DNA of 64,000 bases from Rhyacichthys aspro (lineage: Eukaryota; Chordata; Actinopteri; Gobiiformes; Rhyacichthyidae), in contig CM072168.1 in NCBI GenBank assembly GCA_036850595.1, forward strand, positions 14,251,982 to 14,315,981. The letters run 5' to 3'. Below are positions 40,501 to 50,190 of this stretch, piece after piece (the first letter of the stretch is position 1; each line of letters begins with the position of its first letter). A program made the position numbers and the translations under genes. The notes under the pieces were generated by a model, which was not told where the DNA came from, ran no database searches, and was given only the letters and a program-made list of their open reading frames with translations.

Positions 40501-42492
40501 ACTTTTAGTTGGCAAACCCCACAAGTGCAACTACTGTGGGAGGAGCTACAAGCAGCGTACCTCACTAGAGGAGCATAAAGAGCGTTGTCATGGTTACCTG
40601 CAAGGCTTGGATCCCAACGCAAACACCATCCCATACACAGGTAAACAGTCATAAACAATGAAAACGATGTACACAGAAATACACCAGTAAAGAAGTATCA
40701 GTATGTATGCATTGCATATTTTGGAATGAATGTCAGAAAAGACACAGACCAAACCACAAAGTGTAGAGTTTGCAAAGTTCTTAAGTTATACTGAACTGGA
40801 GTTAAGTTCAGCACAGGCAAATAAAACTTTGTTTTCAAGATTTAATCTAGAAAATTAATGTTTGTGTTTGTTTTTTTAAGGCGAAGTCCCTACAGAACCA
40901 AGGCTCATGGCAGAGTCCAACGCCATGACAAGCTTTGACAGGCCACCTGTTATTGAACGGCTGCACAGCAACGTGGGTAAAAGGAAGAGCACCACCCCTC
41001 AGAAGTTTGTTGGTATGTATATATATGACCACATTCAACATAATTTTATAATATGGATTCATATGTTGTTTAATGTCTAAATACACAAGTAATCATATTG
41101 TTCCCATGGAAATTCCCACTTTTGTTTTGAATTTGAGTTGTATAAAAGAAACTACTGCTAATGAGCTGTATTTTTAAGTCTTCTGTAAATTTGACCTTAT
41201 TCTCTTTAAAGTTAAAAACATCCTCAAAACATGCTCTACTTGAATGTTGTAGTGCAATATTCTAATGATCATTTTCAATATGATTTCTACATCATTACTT
41301 ACATTTGCATATGAGGACAGATAGTTCTTTCATTTTGTTTTTTACCAAAATTTGTGGTTTTATCACAGTATTAGAAACAAGAAACAAGATTGAGAACAGT
41401 AGAGAAAGCGGATGACAGACAAGCAAGGAAGTGTTTTCTGTGGTTAGGTACACCTGTAGCATTGCCATTGCCCTTATCAAAAGAAAACAACTCACCGCAT
41501 CCCTGTTCAGGAGGGGTAAAACTGTGCTGTTGTAGATGGATGGGGCTTTCCACTGCATTAGACTCCTGTGCATATACATGTAAAAATAAGAGACAAATAT
41601 CATCAGGACATATTCAGTAGTTTCTCATGTGATGTTCGCTGTATTTGTGTTACATATTTATAGTGTACCTTCATGATCCACAGGTGAAAATATGGTACGC
41701 TACAGTTTCCCTGAAATGGGATATGACATGGGTCTAAAGTACGACAAGCAGGCAGAACTGATGCCCCCCCACATGTTGGAGCCACCCATTAGTAATGCCA
41801 TCACATACCTGGGAGCGGAGAGTCTGCGGCCAATGATGCATCATCCAGGCCCCCCTGTCTCCATGGTTGATGTGGTACCTATGGTCAACCCCCTCTTTCA
41901 TCGAGTACTCCCACTGGGCCAGCGAACAGAGCGGCTACGAAACTGTGAAACTTTACAACCCCATCCGCCCCCACCCTCAGATTTCCCCGGTCAACCAACC
42001 TCAAATGGCCCCACATCCTTAAGCAGGCATGGCAAGCAGCCCCAAATGGGAAAAGCGGAGTCCCCCAACAACAGTGGGGAAGAAACAGCTGATTCAGCTC
42101 GCAGCAGCCCACAGGACCGACAAGCCCAACAAGGTAGAGACACCCAACCCAGCATTAGATCCCAAGCCAGCCCAGCAATGGTCTTCTCAGGGGATCGAGT
42201 GGCAGAAGCATCACAGAGGAGCGGAGTGGGAATGGGCCCTGGAATCATGAGAATGGCCACAGAAAGGCCAGCCAATAAGGAAGGGATACGAGTGTTCGGA
42301 CGAGAAGGTGAGGTGAGGGCTTTCCAGTGTGACCACTGCAGAGTGCTCTTCCTTGATCATGTCATGTACACTATCCACATGGGTTGCCACGGTTACAGAG
42401 ATCCTCTCGAGTGCAACATTTGTGGCCACCGCAGCAAAGACCGATACGAGTTTTCCTCCCACATAGTGCGCGGCGAACACACATTCCAGTGA
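30867..42492 (+). CDS. ikzf2: Ikaros family zinc finger 2 (Helios), 7 coding exons, spliced
   Basis: This is a nuclear C2H2 zinc-finger transcription factor of the Ikaros family. N-terminal fingers bind DNA and two C-terminal fingers mediate homo- and heterodimerisation with other Ikaros proteins; in mammals it acts in lymphocytes. The coding exons are 30,867-30,894, 33,809-33,904, 36,434-36,616, 37,799-37,966, 40,509-40,640, 40,881-41,012 and 41,684-42,492, totalling 1,548 nt and 515 aa. ZF2 (C109-H129), ZF3 (C137-H157), ZF4 (C165-H186), ZF5 (C462-H482) and ZF6 (C490-H512) are intact; ZF1 is absent. I chose ikzf2 over ikzf1/3/4 because ZF5-ZF6 read YTIHMGCHGYRDPLECNICG and end RGEHTF, as in Helios, and because erbb4 lies immediately downstream as in human. 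Mammalian Helios is about 526 aa including ZF1. All introns are phase 1. Confidence 0.95.
30895..33808 (+). other. ikzf2: ikzf2 intron, 2.9 kb
   Basis: The intron is bounded by GTAAGT and CCTAG, phase 1. It holds short reading frames on both strands near 32,840-33,070 and 33,340-33,660 that lack splice signals and domain content. No repeat element was recognised. Confidence 0.85.
33809..33904 (+). CDS. ikzf2: ikzf2 coding exon 2 (N-terminal region)
   Basis: The exon is 96 nt between the acceptor TGTCTCCTAG and the donor AGTG|GTAAGT, phase 1 on both sides. In the frame set by the previous exon it reads SNGQCSPGKENSRMLV, followed by DKSNGQTAPHGPKSPS. This parallels the Helios segment NELSPEREHSNMAIDL and its PNGQHASPSH continuation: the S-P-x-(K/E)-E and NGQ landmarks are kept. 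The region is low in structure and lies before the first finger. Skipping this exon would keep the frame. Confidence 0.85.
33905..36433 (+). other. ikzf2: ikzf2 intron, 2.5 kb
   Basis: The intron is bounded by GTAAGT and TTTTCAG, phase 1. It is AT-rich sequence with an A-rich tract near 36,338-36,358. A ZF1-like C-x2-C-x12-H-x3-H exon was looked for and not seen. Confidence 0.85.
36434..36616 (+). CDS. ikzf2: ikzf2 coding exon 3 (acidic region; ZF1 missing)
   Basis: The exon follows the acceptor CATTTTTCAG. It starts ELTIKQEDE, which contains a sumoylation-type motif IKQE (K46) where mammalian Helios has VKLE, and runs on as an acidic Glu-rich stretch ending in GGRQPNG. In mammalian Helios the same exon continues from PNG into KLKCDVCG, which is ZF1. 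Here the donor G|GTACGG follows PN at 36,616, and read-through gives GTDQFSFLM and then a stop codon. Splicing to 37,799 restores a Gly codon and phase 1. The mammalian ZF1-less isoform uses an internal donor at exactly this place. Confidence 0.88.
36971..36987 (+). promoter_or_regulatory. Perfect DR5 nuclear-receptor element in ikzf2 intron
   Basis: Two exact AGGTCA half-sites are spaced by 5 bp (AGGTCA-TGTAC-AGGTCA). This is the arrangement typically bound by RAR/RXR heterodimers. It arises within an 11-bp tandem duplication (GTACAGGTCAT twice, from 36,968), so its perfection partly reflects the duplication. It lies in the intron after the exon that has lost ZF1. Function is inference. Confidence 0.5.
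37541..37632. repeat. (TA)n microsatellite in ikzf2 intron
   Basis: There are about 21 uninterrupted TA units (37,541-37,582), then a degenerate tail of TATATAGTTA-type units. It ends about 165 bp before the ZF2/ZF3 exon. It produces a spurious Ile-Tyr repeat in one reading frame. Confidence 0.93.
37799..37966 (+). CDS. ikzf2: ikzf2 coding exon 4 (zinc fingers 2 and 3)
   Basis: The exon is 168 nt, with acceptor GCCTCTTCTAG and donor GCTG|GTAAGG. It encodes ERPFQCSQCGVSF (ZF2: C109, C112, H125, H129), then the TGEKPFKC linker and ZF3 (C137, C140, H153, H157; FKCPFCSYACRRRDALTGH). These are the core DNA-binding fingers, and the ZF3 sequence is the Helios form. ZF2 has Gln108 where human Helios has His (residue 141), Ser110 where mammals have Asn, and Val114 where mammals have Ala. 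The exon ends HA-V, where mammals have HS-V. Confidence 0.96.
37967..40508 (+). other. ikzf2: ikzf2 intron, 2.5 kb
   Basis: The intron is bounded by GTAAGG and TTTTAG, phase 1. It holds short incidental reading frames around 39,300-39,550 on both strands and no recognisable repeat or exon. Confidence 0.85.
40509..40640 (+). CDS. ikzf2: ikzf2 coding exon 5 (zinc finger 4)
   Basis: The exon is 132 nt after the acceptor TTCACTTTTAG, with the donor CAG|GTAAAC. It encodes GKPHKCNYCGRSYKQR, then TSLEEHKERCH, which completes ZF4 (C165, C168, H181, H186), and ends GYLQGLDPNANTIPYT. The finger is nearly identical to mammalian Helios; the tail after YLQ diverges. Phase 1 at both ends allows in-frame skipping, as known for Ikaros-family isoforms. 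Confidence 0.95.
40881..41012 (+). CDS. ikzf2: ikzf2 coding exon 6 (linker)
   Basis: The exon is 132 nt between the acceptor TTTTTTTAAG and the donor GTTG|GTATGT. It encodes GEVPTEPRLMAESNAMTSF, then the conserved block FDRPPVIERLHSNVGKRKST and TPQKFVG. Mammalian Helios has the same layout (FERPAVIEKL, GKRKSSTPQKFVGE). The basic KRK may contribute to nuclear localisation, which is inference. The intron before it is only 240 bp. Confidence 0.93.
41013..41683 (+). other. ikzf2: ikzf2 intron, 0.67 kb
   Basis: The intron is bounded by GTATGT and CCACAG, phase 1. No feature was seen in it. Confidence 0.85.
41684..42492 (+). CDS. ikzf2: ikzf2 terminal coding exon (C-terminal ZF5-ZF6)
   Basis: The exon follows the acceptor GATCCACAG and ends at TGA 42,490-42,492. 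It opens with ENMVRYSFPEMGYDM and NAITYLGAESLRPMMHHPG, the conserved Helios block. A long Pro/Ser/Gln-rich disordered stretch follows (about residues 285-440). ZF5 (FQCDHCRVLF; C462, C465, H478, H482) and ZF6 (LECNICGHRSKDRYEF; C490, C493, H506, H512) come next, the dimerisation pair. The protein stops at RGEHTFQ. ZF6 has His and Lys where mammals have Tyr and Gln (NICGYRSQ). The disordered segment diverges most from mammals, which is usual for the family. Confidence 0.96.
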
Positions 42493-43090
42493 GAAGAGGG
42501 GAAATAACAAAAAGAAATAAAAAAAACAAGGGAACGGAGAAATAGCCTTATGTCTTTCCTCGTCCCTACCTGCACCTCAGAGACTGCACACTTGAATGGC
42601 ACTGTAGACAAGTGTAGCACAATCACTGACTGCATTTAAACTGCTTGTTGTGAATATTAACAGTTGAACAATCATATGAAGGTATGGCCAAAGACACATT
42701 TTCTATACATATTTATTTGTAGCGAACAGAAGCTAAAGTTTTCTCTTCTCTCTTCTCATTCACTCCTTTAACAGCACAGGCTAATCTGTCTTTTTTGCTC
42801 TTTTATGTGTTGTCTGTCTATGTTTTGCATCAGTTGATCTTGAATCATGAATTTCACTCAACACTGTAACTATTTTGATCACAGCAAAGTATCAAGTCCT
42901 CATTGACTTTTATTAGGCTTAGAAATGCAGTGCAGAGCTTATATCAGCTACTTTAATTATCAGAAATGGCTGCTTTAATTTATCCCAAAGATGACACTGA
43001 AGAAGCCCAGTTTCTGTAATGTATAACTATTGATACTAATGCATTTGGGTTGCATTGTGGGAAAGTTGTTATCACTCTCTCCTCTGCTAC

Positions 43091-43300
43091 TAGAGGTTAT
43101 TTATCTGGGCTCTCCAACTTCCTCCCACGGTCCAAAAAAAAAAAGAATGTAGGTGAATTGGATGCTCTAAATTGCTCATAGGAATGAATGTAAGCGTTGT
43201 TGTCTGTCTATATATGTCTGGTCCAGAGTATATCCCCCTTCACCCAAAGCACCCAGTCCCATGCCTCCCTTCCCATAAAGCATAAGTTGTAGAAGATAAG
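43091..43300 (+). mobile_element. Degenerate 3' end of a common fish interspersed repeat
   Basis: The order of blocks matches the widespread teleost repeat (a LINE/SINE 3'-end family). Block one is CTCTCCAACTTCCTCCCACGG followed by TCC and an A run. Block two is GTAGGTGAATTGG with GCTCTAAATTG. Block three is GGAATGAATGTAAG with GTTGTTGTCTGTCT. Block four is a CCCTTCACCCAAAG stretch, ending in a GTAGAAGATAAG tail. It is old and truncated, with no coding capacity, and it lies within the ikzf2 3' UTR. I recognise the pattern but cannot name the exact family from memory. Confidence 0.65.
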
Positions 43301-45590
43301 TTCCTGCTGGCGTGTTCAATCAAGAATCACATTTTAAAATGCTCTTATCTCTTGAATATACATAGCATTTGATAATTCAGAATTTAACTGTAGCCGTACA
43401 ATCACTTAAGCGAATATGAGCTAGGTTTACTTTTTGCTGAAAAAACAGCATATATCAACATGTTTTTATCCTTTAAAATATGGTTGTGCTAATTCATTAG
43501 ATGCATAGATTTATTTAGCTTATATATAATTTATTTTCTTTTTTCCCAGGTCAAATTTATTAACAGATTGATCTGATGCGCCAATAGAAAATTCAATGTA
43601 ACCTTAACACTTGCCCTATACTAATATTTAATAACAGAGGCCTACGAGCTGTTTTTTTCCCCATGTTTTTTAGTGTACAGCAAATAATAAATCAATTTGC
43701 ACCACACAGAAAGATGATATATCCTGTAGCTTTTTAGTCGCAGTGATCAATTCCTTTTCAAATGTGGATGTATTGACAGTGAAGTGAAGCGAGCAAGCAC
43801 ACAAAGCCCTGAGTCCATAAGCTTTCTGTGGCCATATTCTTCTCTCATCTTTTCTTTTTGTGCCGCCAAGGTAACGTGTTCTTTACACCAGGAACCATTT
43901 GTTTATATCCTGAGCTGATCTCACAGAGGAGTTAGCGATCAAGGTGACGTACAGGTTGTGCTGCTTGCATTGTGAACACGCAGATTCCAACACATTTTAA
44001 GCTCACTGGTTGGAGTGTAAGCCTTTACGCTAAAGGATACCAAAGAGATAAGGGAAGCGGAGATTTTAAATGATATGCTTTTCTGTTTTGTAGCTCGCTA
44101 GGTCTTTTTTTCAGCATAACCCATCTTACTGTGAAGATGAAAATAGTGTATATACAGTCTGGAAGCATATGAAACCAATGGTGTCAAATGAATGTGACAT
44201 CTGAAGTATGACCTTGTGCAGCTTTAATTCAAAATGAATTTTCAATGTTTTGGCATATTGGCTTTCTATTGAAGTACTACCCATTCAGTTTAATCATTTT
44301 ATCATGATCTTATACTAATGTAAATGTCGTTTCCTTTCATGAATCTGTTTTTTGTCTTATAGCTGAGGGAGTGGTGGTTAGATCATTTGAGCAGTAAGAA
44401 AATGTTACCAGAAGTGTGGTGTTCGAACAGTATTTCCTTCAAAACAGTCCAAAGCATATACAGTTGGTAAAGGTCATGCTTTATGTCCCCACTGTCCACT
44501 GACCCAGATGTTTGTGACACCTTAGACCAGTTTTTGCAGCGCTTATCTAGTCACTTTTCACCGTACTTAAAAAAAACAAAACAAAAAAAAAACAAAAACG
44601 AAGTGTTGCAGACGCACTAATTTTAGGCATATGCTGTTCCCGTCATTACACTGAAGCTGTGGTAAAATATTAATATACATAGATGCACATTTAAATGGAA
44701 GACTCTATAGGTGTAGCTGCAGCCATATCTGTCAACTGTGCTTTCTTTCTCCCTTTTCTACAAATCAAATGGCAGCTTTTCCTTGGTTTTGATCTGAATT
44801 GAAAATATGAAATCATGGTACATCAATTTCTGTAAATATATCTTAAATAGCCCAGATTGTTAATGCCTTCAGAAGGAGCAACAAACTTGTTGCCGATACA
44901 GTGAATGTACACCCACATTTGCTTTGATCTACTTATATTTGTTTTTTGTTTTATTGGGACAAAGCTATATATTTTTATTGTGATGAGAACAGCCTTACTT
45001 GTAAATGGATCCTTAACTAAAGCAGCCATAAGATCTGTACTAAGAAGGTCTTCTGTGAATAAGGAGGAGTTTACTTGAAAATGAAGTGTTGCTGTTGTAA
45101 GAGATTAATGGGCCCGTCTTTTTGTAAATTTTCAATTAAGTGTCTATTTTTCTGCTGAAGCGGTCATGCAAACTGTTTTGTGGACTTTTTGTGTGTTTTT
45201 TAGTTACACAATGTTTACAAAATGAATAATGACAGGGTTCAGGTGCATTGTATTTTGTAAAAAAAAAGAAAAAAGCTATAGATAATATATGAAAAAGTAT
45301 ATTTTGGCACTGATTCTCTAATTGATCTAGAAATGTGCGCTAAATCATTATCACTGATATTGACAATTTAAAAATGTGAGGGTTCTCAGGTATTTCCATA
45401 GGATCTTTTATTTCTTATTACACTATTGAACAGTTCAGTAAAAGAAATTCAGAGGTTTTTGCTGATTTCTCAAAAGTCCAGTTGTAAATCTGGTGAAGGA
45501 ACTTCAACCCTGTTCAACGTGAGTAAATCACATGAAGACAGACAGCTGTGAAGAACATATGTATATTTTATAAGGAATGGGGTTGTTTCT

Positions 45591-45596
45591 ATTAAA
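45591..45596 (+). terminator. ikzf2: Likely polyadenylation signal of ikzf2
   Basis: ATTAAA is followed 17-33 nt later by GT-rich TTTGTGGTCTTTGTGTC, the usual arrangement of signal and downstream element. This places cleavage near 45,610. Later AATAAA copies lack as clear a GT-rich partner. Confidence 0.5.
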
Positions 45597-47502
45597 GAAT
45601 GGAGGTTACTGCTTTGTGGTCTTTGTGTCTCACTTACAACTAAACTAAATGTCTAACTCGGATAAAATACAGTTTTTGTTCTAATTTATTTTATGGACAT
45701 ACAATGTGGTCTTCAAAAAAAAGATCTTTACAAAGGAAGCATCTGACGATGAAGATTTACACAATAAATAAGTAAAATGACACGTCACATCTCATGGTAA
45801 ATAAAACCTGTGCCTGTGCATTTACAAGGAACTGTCGGAAACAAATGTTAACTTTTTCACTAATTAGTTCAGCCTAATGTAATTGTGTTGTTCACTGCTA
45901 TTTAAAGGTGAATCTAAACTACAATGGGCCAAAAAGCCAGGGGTTACACTATGAGTTTTACATCTACATCTTGATACAACAAGTCTTTCTTTTAAGTCCA
46001 ATAGATAGCAGTTTTAAGTCATTTTGCAGTTTCCCTCTTCTTACAGGTACAATATCAAACAGTTTCTGCAGATAGACTTTCAAAACTATACACATGAACT
46101 AGATATAAACTCAAAAACTGCACTGAATGAAAGATTCGCACATTTTCACATTTTGTGTTAAGTAAATACTTCCAAATCATTTTACCCTGGACCAGAGTTG
46201 TATTGGTGTGTCGCATTGATTAACAATGCAGTTACTGGTATTTGTTTCCCTTGTGAATGAACAGGTGGGCGCTGCTGAGGCCTCTAAATGTCAGAGCAGT
46301 CTCCTTCCTCTCCCAACTCTTTTAATCTGTGTAACGTGCACACACAAACACTTTCTTCCACACAAAATCAAAGCTCCCTGAAGGCGTTAGCAAAAGTGTG
46401 TAAAGTGTAACATCTACACACAGTCCCCAGACTGTATCTTTCATCTGTGGATTCCCCTGTTTACCTGTGTGTCAGTTGATTGTTTGCTCCCTCACAGATC
46501 ATATCATAGTTTGACTCATACTTTCATGTGTACACCTGCCTTCAGCATGTGTCACTTCTGCCTAAAGGACAACAATTTTACACTTAGAGCGACCAAACCC
46601 TTAAAAAGAGGATTTCATTATCATTGTTACACAATTACATGTACGTATCTGTGGCAGAGCTGTAGTTTGAACCATTGGTAGTTCTTTTGTCCTCTTTCGA
46701 GATTTCTAAAAGTTGTTTTTTTTTTTTTTGATTGGTTCTGTTATTAAAGACCCAAGAGCTGAGGAGACCAATTGTAAATCCTTTTTATGTAACTTACGGG
46801 CACTAGTCCTGGGTTTAATTCTTATTTAGTTCTCATTTATTCATGAGTTTAGTGCTCGTATAATCCAGGTTATGTATAACTTGAATGTACCATTTTATTA
46901 AATGGTTAATAATCTGATCATTTAGGTGCCTTCTTCAGCCAAACATTCACATGATAATGTATTGAGGTGCTGCAATGTTACATTTTATTCAGAGACAATT
47001 ACAGGCACAGAGGTTTGGCCTTTGTGGCTGTAATTATAAGACTTCCTCTGTTAGGTTCCTTTAGCCATGCCGCTCCTTCTTCCTCTGCAGATTGTGTGAT
47101 CATAAGTGTGTGTCGGAGGCCATGGGGACTACTGGCATCCACACCCACACATACAGGGTTAAAATAGTTCAATGCAAAGTGGAGACGAATTAAAATTCAT
47201 TGATGACCTAAAAGAAAACATACCAACAATACAAAAAGATGACACTGTTTTTGTAGATTTTCTTCTATGTTGCTGTTAAAATTCATCTAATTCTCTCTTC
47301 TTTATTATATCATGTTACAACACAGGGAGCAGCTCATCTTTTTCAGCCGAGTTTGACTCCACGCAGCTGAAATTCTGTGTTGTGCAATCATCCGGCGACA
47401 AGTCCTATTCCTGTTTTTCCTGCCAGGTAATGTTGGATGTTTGGACTGGCCCTTAAAACTTAAAATGAAGATATGCGCACAACCCCCACTACATATACGC
47501 CC

Positions 47503-47522
47503 TTTTTTTTTTTTTTTTTTTT
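47503..47522. repeat. Poly(T) homopolymer, 20 nt
   Basis: There is an uninterrupted T run. On the - strand it would be a poly(A) tail, but no retroposon body is evident beside it. Confidence 0.88.
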
Positions 47523-50093
47523 ACTTACACGCCCATGTTTTACAACTTGGTGTCACTTACATTTAGATTTGCTGTGTGGGAACCTGGGACAGTTGAAGTG
47601 ACAGGTGCAACACCATTTGACATTTTAGACTGGATGCTGTTTCCTTCCACTTTGCGTTGATATAACATAAAACTTTTGTTGGTGTGATGTTGCTAACTTT
47701 TTTTTACAGTAACCATTATGTTGCATAGGAAGACACTTTGTTACTTTGCAAAGGCCTCTGGGTAATGTGGGGCAGGTTTGTGGTCAGGGCGCTCAAAAGA
47801 CAGAGGTTGCAATCTTCATGTGGTGGAGGAAGTACTGTGGGGGAACTTCCACTTTGCTTCCTCGGCTGACTTACCACGCTGTGCAGCCATGTCTAAGAGA
47901 GAAAAGACGACTGGAGGACAAATGGTAACTGCAAAAGTAGAGGAGAAAAGAGAAAGACCCGAGAAACAGCGAGTTGGCAATGTAACCAATGAGATTCTGC
48001 ATGAAAAGAACAGGAAAAAAAGGGCCAGTGAATGAATGCACACAAAACACTGAAGCTTAAACAGAACTCGAGCAAAAATAGAAGCAAAAAGAGGCGGCTA
48101 AATAATTACTTAAAGAAAAAGCAAGTGATTTTTTTTTTTTTAAACAAACAATCAATTACCTATTACTGTTATGGAGTGGTCATGGCCGCAGTGGATTCAA
48201 ACAGCTTTCCTAATGTTCAATAAATCAGCTCAGTGTGCAGTGAAGTTAAATTAAAGTCATATGAAATTACCCTTACTTTTTTAATCAAACATGCAGCTCT
48301 AAGAATAAGCATCAGAATAAGAAGAACTAGTTAACAACTCTACAGCTATTGTCACGGTGAGATGATGGGCTTGTTATAGCAGCGGACACCTGCAGAACAG
48401 ACTGAACTGTGAAAATATGGCGGGAAGTAAAAAGCTCTGTGTCTATAGGTTTTTTTTACCATTGGATTTGAGGATGCAAACACTGGCTGACCGATGGTTT
48501 GACAGAAATGGATGCACAGCTGCAACAAGGTGAACTGAAAACAGGAAATAATTGTGGAAAGACTCTAATTTTACAGACAAGTGAAGTGACGGTACTTTCA
48601 GTGTCGAAAAAACGTATGGAATCACATGCAATAATGAAAAAGATAATTGGAGTTGTCATTGTAAAGATTTTATGTGATTACAGCACTTGCTAATTTACTA
48701 TACATGAGCAGTTTTGGTGGTGGTTTCTAAATGAGGTCAATATAAGTGGAGATGTGAAAATCTATGCGTGACAACCACACACAGAAGAAAGTAGTCCCTA
48801 TGTGATAACAGTTGTATCAAACACATATGAATTCACATTTTATATCAGCCATTATGACGTCAGATTCCCTGGACCTAACTATTATCAAACTATTGTTTTG
48901 ACACAGATTTACAGAAAATGAAATGTCAAACTGAAAAATGTTTACACTGGGAAAAAGGTTGATGCAGACAAGAGTGTCAGTAAGTCTCAGATGTCTCATG
49001 GTGCTTCTCAGAAAGGGTCCTATTAATGTAGAAACAAAAGAAAAAAAAAAAGATCATTTCCCATAAATGTGTTAACATGCAGCCTCGAAACAACCGTTTC
49101 AACAACACAAACAGTAACAGAAAAAATACAACTAAAGGCTTTTTTTTTTCTTCATCAAAGGGAGTGAAACATCTGGTGCAGGTTGTTAAAACATGTTCTG
49201 TATTTTAATTTTTTTTTTTTTCAAACGTCAGCACTTTTTTGCGGTTGGAGCCTCTCGGGTCAAGAGAACAGAACAGAGAGAACATAGAGATGGAAAAACT
49301 GATACACATCTCCTCAGCACTGGGCCTACAACCATAGACCTGAACATGGGCCTCTTCAAGAACAAAGATTTTGTTCTAGGTGCTAAAATGTTATCTATGT
49401 ACACAATAAGTTCAGGGAAACTGGCACTTGTGCAGCATAATATAGAAGAGCCTGCTTTATTTTTTGTGCACCTTTAACTTTGAAAGAAATGTCAATAGAA
49501 CTAATTTGAACCATACTATTTGCACAAACAATGCACAAACAAGCTCAGTTGGAGCACGAGACCATTAGATGGCTTGTGAATGTGTCCTGTAACAACTTGC
49601 AACTCAAATGCCATCACATAAGAGGGAACAACTCACCATGTGATTTTCAGCATCATAACTCAAATAGCATGACAGACTTCTTACAACTGGCACTTCATGT
49701 AAAACACACGTAAATTATGTGGAGATTTTCTAATTGGTCCGCTGCACTAACCAAACCAAGCTGTTTAGCACCAGCCAAGACGATACATCTCATCCAAAAG
49801 GCATAATCAGAGGTCTCAGTGTTTTAGTGTTGATGAAATAAATTCAAATTAAAAATCTATTTTAGAAATGCACAGACATTTGTGTAAATATAAAAACTAA
49901 CATACTAAGCTGACAGGGGAAAATGAAGTGAGAAATGCATTCAGCTGAGATATAGCCACATTTTTGACCTTCAGTGTCTGCAGCAGAATGCTTATGGCTT
50001 TTTAAGTGACAGATAAACACAACTTTAGCCTTGTTAGTCTTTATTTCTATTGGGCTGGTGAGCCATGACATCAGTTTCAGAACTTCTCTAGTA

Positions 50094-50107
50094 CTGCCAT
50101 CCAGTGG
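50094..50107 (-). promoter_or_regulatory. CTCF-like motif downstream of ikzf2
   Basis: CTGCCATCCAGTGG is the reverse complement of the CTCF core CCASYAGRKGGCRS with one mismatch (13 of 14). With the forward site at 28,299 it forms a convergent pair around ikzf2. Chance occurrence is plausible. Confidence 0.3.
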
Positions 50108-50144
50108 TTACCTAAAGCTATTACATAAGTAATTTGGGATGGTC

Positions 50145-50190
50145 CATTCATTCATTCATTCATCTTCTACCGCTTGTCCCACTTTGTCCA
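50145..50190 (-). mobile_element. Fragment of a fish interspersed repeat tail with (CATT)n
   Basis: CATT repeated about four times is followed by CTTCTACCGCTTGTCCCA. This is the reverse complement of the typical 3' end of the widespread teleost repeat also seen, in the + orientation, at 43,091-43,300. Only the extreme end is recognisable. Confidence 0.65.

Larger units (their letters stand above)
42493..45615 (+). other. ikzf2: ikzf2 3' untranslated region (predicted extent)
   Basis: The region follows the stop codon without an intron. It is AT-rich, with several moderately balanced stretches (for example 44,840-45,600) that read like a vertebrate 3' UTR. It includes a degenerate fish interspersed repeat (43,091-43,300). 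The end is placed at the AATAAA-like signal at 45,591 followed by GT-rich sequence. Shorter forms ending near AATAAA at about 43,686 or longer ones using AATAAA near 45,761 or 45,801 are possible. A long 3' UTR is normal for mammalian IKZF2. Confidence 0.6.

Noticed and set aside
42211..42635. Overlapping - strand frames across the ikzf2 last exon
   Set aside because: They are antisense shadows of the coding exon. The + strand carries the intact zinc fingers.
47778..48035. 85-codon Lys/Arg/Glu-rich frame, possible basic protein
   Set aside because: The composition follows from purine-rich DNA. No domain and no neighbouring exons.
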